Part shown: piece after piece, positions 4,583 through 6,050 of the stretch
Layout of the letters: each line of letters starts with the position of its first letter
Numbering within the stretch: the first letter of the stretch is position 1
Source: an uncultured Clostridia bacterium
GTDB lineage: Bacteria > Bacillota > Clostridia > Oscillospirales > Oscillospiraceae
NCBI GenBank assembly: GCA_947177115.1
Contig: CAMWTG010000174.1
Span: forward strand, 1 to 6,050
DNA length: 6,050 nucleotides
Reading direction: 5' to 3'
Made by a program: the position numbers and the translations under genes
The notes under the pieces: model-generated
The model's database searches: none
What the model was told of the DNA's origin: nothing
Seen by the model: only the letters and a program-made list of their open reading frames with translations

Positions 4583-5290
4583 TTACCCTACGAACTCCGC
4601 CACGCAGCGGCGGTAAGCGGCCACGGGGTCCTCCGCTTGGGTGATGGGGCGGCCCACAACGATATAGTCGGAGCCGATCTCCTTTGCCTTGGCGGGGGTG
4701 GTGACCCGGACCTGGTCCCCCACCTCGCCATCGGCGAAGCGCACGCCGGGGGTGACGGTGAGGAACCCCGCGCCGCAGGTCTCGTGGACCTTCCCGGCCT
4801 CCAGGGGGGAGCACACCACGCCCGCCAGTCCCGCGTCCGCGGCGCACCTGGCGTAGTGCATGACCACCTGGTCCATAGGCTTCTCAATGAGCAGGTCGGC
4901 CTCCATCCGCTCCTGGCTGGTGGAGGTCAGCTGGGTCACGGCGATAAGCAGGGGCCGGGTGCCATCCGGGCGGGTCAGGCCCTCCAGGGCGGCCTCCATC
5001 ATGGCCTTGGTGCCGGAGGCGTGGAGGTTGGTCATGTCCACATCCAGCCCGGACAGCACCGCCATGGCCTTTTTCACCGTGTTGGGGATATCGTGGAGCT
5101 TCAGGTCCAGGAAGATCTTGTGGCCCCGGGCCTTGATCTCCCGGACGATGGACGGGCCCTCGGCATAGTACAGCTCCATGCCGATCTTCACGAAGGGTTT
5201 TTCTATTCCCTCTCCCGCGAAGCGGTCCAGGAAGGCCAGAGTCTTCTCCCGGCTGTCAAAATCCAGTGCGATGATAACGTCTTTACCCAT
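4583..5290 (-). CDS. pyrF: Orotidine 5'-phosphate decarboxylase PyrF
   Basis: Decarboxylates OMP to UMP, the last step of de novo UMP synthesis, as a dimeric TIM barrel in the cytoplasm. At 235 residues it matches the short bacterial (B. subtilis-like) type. Catalytic residues are intact: Asp10 in IALDFDS, Lys35 in FVKIG, and the Asp62-x-Lys64-x-x-Asp67 tetrad motif in FLDLKLHDIPNT. The phosphate-binding TPGVR (180-184) and VVGRPIT (211-217, Arg214) are also present. It starts within the end of pyrD: the ATG overlaps the pyrD stop by 8 nt. The ribosome binding site AGGAGG (5299-5304), 8 nt upstream, lies in the pyrD coding sequence, so the two are coupled. Downstream the HAD phosphatase follows after 4 nt. 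Confidence 0.97.
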   Translation of the reverse strand: MGKDVIIALDFDSREKTLAFLDRFAGEGIEKPFVKIGMELYYAEGPSIVREIKARGHKIFLDLKLHDIPNTVKKAMAVLSGLDVDMTNLHASGTKAMMEAALEGLTRPDGTRPLLIAVTQLTSTSQERMEADLLIEKPMDQVVMHYARCAADAGLAGVVCSPLEAGKVHETCGAGFLTVTPGVRFADGEVGDQVRVTTPAKAKEIGSDYIVVGRPITQAEDPVAAYRRCVAEFVG

Positions 5291-6050
5291 TGTGTGCGCC
5301 TCCTATGAACTCAGATAGACTGTTGATCCCATATTTTTGCATAACAGACGGCAGAGCGTTGATGATGTCCCGGCAGGCGAAGGGATTCACCAGATTCGCC
5401 GCACCAACCTCCACGGCGGTGGCTCCCGCCAGCATCATCTCGATCACATCCTCCGCCGAGCTGACGCCGCCCATGCCGATGATGGGAATGCTCACGGCCT
5501 CATAGACCTGATACACCATCCGCACCGCCACCGGGAACACGGCTGGGCCGGACAGCCCGCCGGTGCCGTTGGCCAGCAGGGGCTTTCTGGTCCGCAGGTC
5601 AATCCGCATGGCCAGCAGGGTGTTGATAAGGCTCACGCCATCGGCCCCCGCGTCCTCGCAGGCCCTCGCCACGGCGGCGATATCCGTGACGTTGGGGCTG
5701 AGCTTCATATAGACCGGCTTTGTGGTGACGGCCTTCACGGCCCGGGTCACTTCCGCCGCCGCCTCGGGGCTGGCTCCGAAGGCCATGCCCCCGCCGTGGA
5801 CGTTGGGGCAGGAGATGTTCACCTCCAGCCAGCCCACCTGTTCCTCCCTGTCCAGCAGGGCGCAGGTATGGGCGTAGTCCGCGATAGAGAAGCCGCTGAC
5901 GTTGGCCATCACCGGCTTGCGGAAGATCTCCTTCATCCGGGGCAGCTCCTCCGCGATGACGTGCTCCACGCCGGGATTTTGCAGGCCCACGGCGTTGAGC
6001 ATCCCGCAGGGGGTCTCGGCGATGCGGGGGGTGGGGTTGCCGAAGCGGGG
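5283..6050 (-). CDS. pyrD: Dihydroorotate dehydrogenase class 1B catalytic subunit PyrD, N-terminus off the window
   Basis: Oxidises dihydroorotate to orotate using FMN. The 255 visible residues are the C-terminal part of a family of about 300. The reading frame is open to the window edge, starting PRFGNPTPRIAETPCG before the internal Met at 6002, which is therefore not the true start. NISCPNVHGGGMAFG carries the Cys that serves as catalytic base in class 1 enzymes. KLSPNVTDI, INTLLAMRIDLRTRKPLLAN, GGLSGPA and IIGMGGVSSAEDVIEMMLAGA are the FMN and barrel motifs typical of class 1B. Class 1B enzymes need PyrK, an FAD/2Fe-2S subunit that passes electrons to NAD+; pyrK is expected just upstream, outside the window. 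The stop overlaps the pyrF start by 8 nt. Confidence 0.96.
   Translation of the reverse strand, partial: PRFGNPTPRIAETPCGMLNAVGLQNPGVEHVIAEELPRMKEIFRKPVMANVSGFSIADYAHTCALLDREEQVGWLEVNISCPNVHGGGMAFGASPEAAAEVTRAVKAVTTKPVYMKLSPNVTDIAAVARACEDAGADGVSLINTLLAMRIDLRTRKPLLANGTGGLSGPAVFPVAVRMVYQVYEAVSIPIIGMGGVSSAEDVIEMMLAGATAVEVGAANLVNPFACRDIINALPSVMQKYGINSLSEFIGGAHNG

Noticed and set aside
4481..5308. Plus-strand open frame opposite pyrF
   Set aside because: Antisense shadow of pyrF in a high-GC region, with no ribosome binding site and no family resemblance.

Overview
The window comes from a GC-rich member of the Firmicutes, most likely a clostridium of the Oscillospiraceae (Flavonifractor/Oscillibacter-like). 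Three things point there: strong AGGAGG-type ribosome binding sites, a class 1B dihydroorotate dehydrogenase beside pyrF and pyrE, and a two-gene aspartate transcarbamylase (pyrB plus a zinc-binding pyrI). The genus is an inference, not something the sequence proves. No phage structural gene, transposase, tRNA, rRNA or CRISPR array is visible.

Layout, right to left along the dominant minus strand. Bases 6050-4583 hold the 3' part of pyrD and a complete pyrF that overlaps it by 8 nt. A HAD phosphatase (4578-3940) follows 4 nt later. Bases 3943-3792 hold two tandem palindromic repeats with GTAGGG ends. Next is a small accessory cassette: a plus-strand 81-residue protein (3550-3795) and a divergent XRE-type repressor (3463-3242). 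They share overlapping promoters and a dyad operator candidate. The pyrimidine cluster then resumes with pyrE (3143-2496), pyrB (2494-1571) and pyrI (1555-1136), tightly packed. Together these genes cover carbamoyl-aspartate synthesis (PyrBI), dihydroorotate oxidation (PyrD), and OMP formation and decarboxylation to UMP (PyrE, PyrF). Carbamoyl phosphate synthase, dihydroorotase and the PyrK partner of PyrD are not in the window.

Between pyrI and the next gene lies a gene-free stretch of about 575 bp. Nearly all of it is one large imperfect palindrome (about 576-1133) centred at 849/850. Its two arms carry the same ordered series of hairpins in mirror orientation. Their sequences have diverged, but base pairing is kept by compensatory changes. 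It is the most unusual structure in the window. Beyond it come a GNAT acetyltransferase (559-59) and the first 18 codons of mnmE (54-1), whose ribosome binding site lies inside the end of the acetyltransferase gene.

The two points most worth following up are the palindrome, and the way the repeat-flanked repressor/small-protein cassette splits the pyrimidine operon. That split may place pyrE-pyrB-pyrI downstream of a repressor-controlled promoter.
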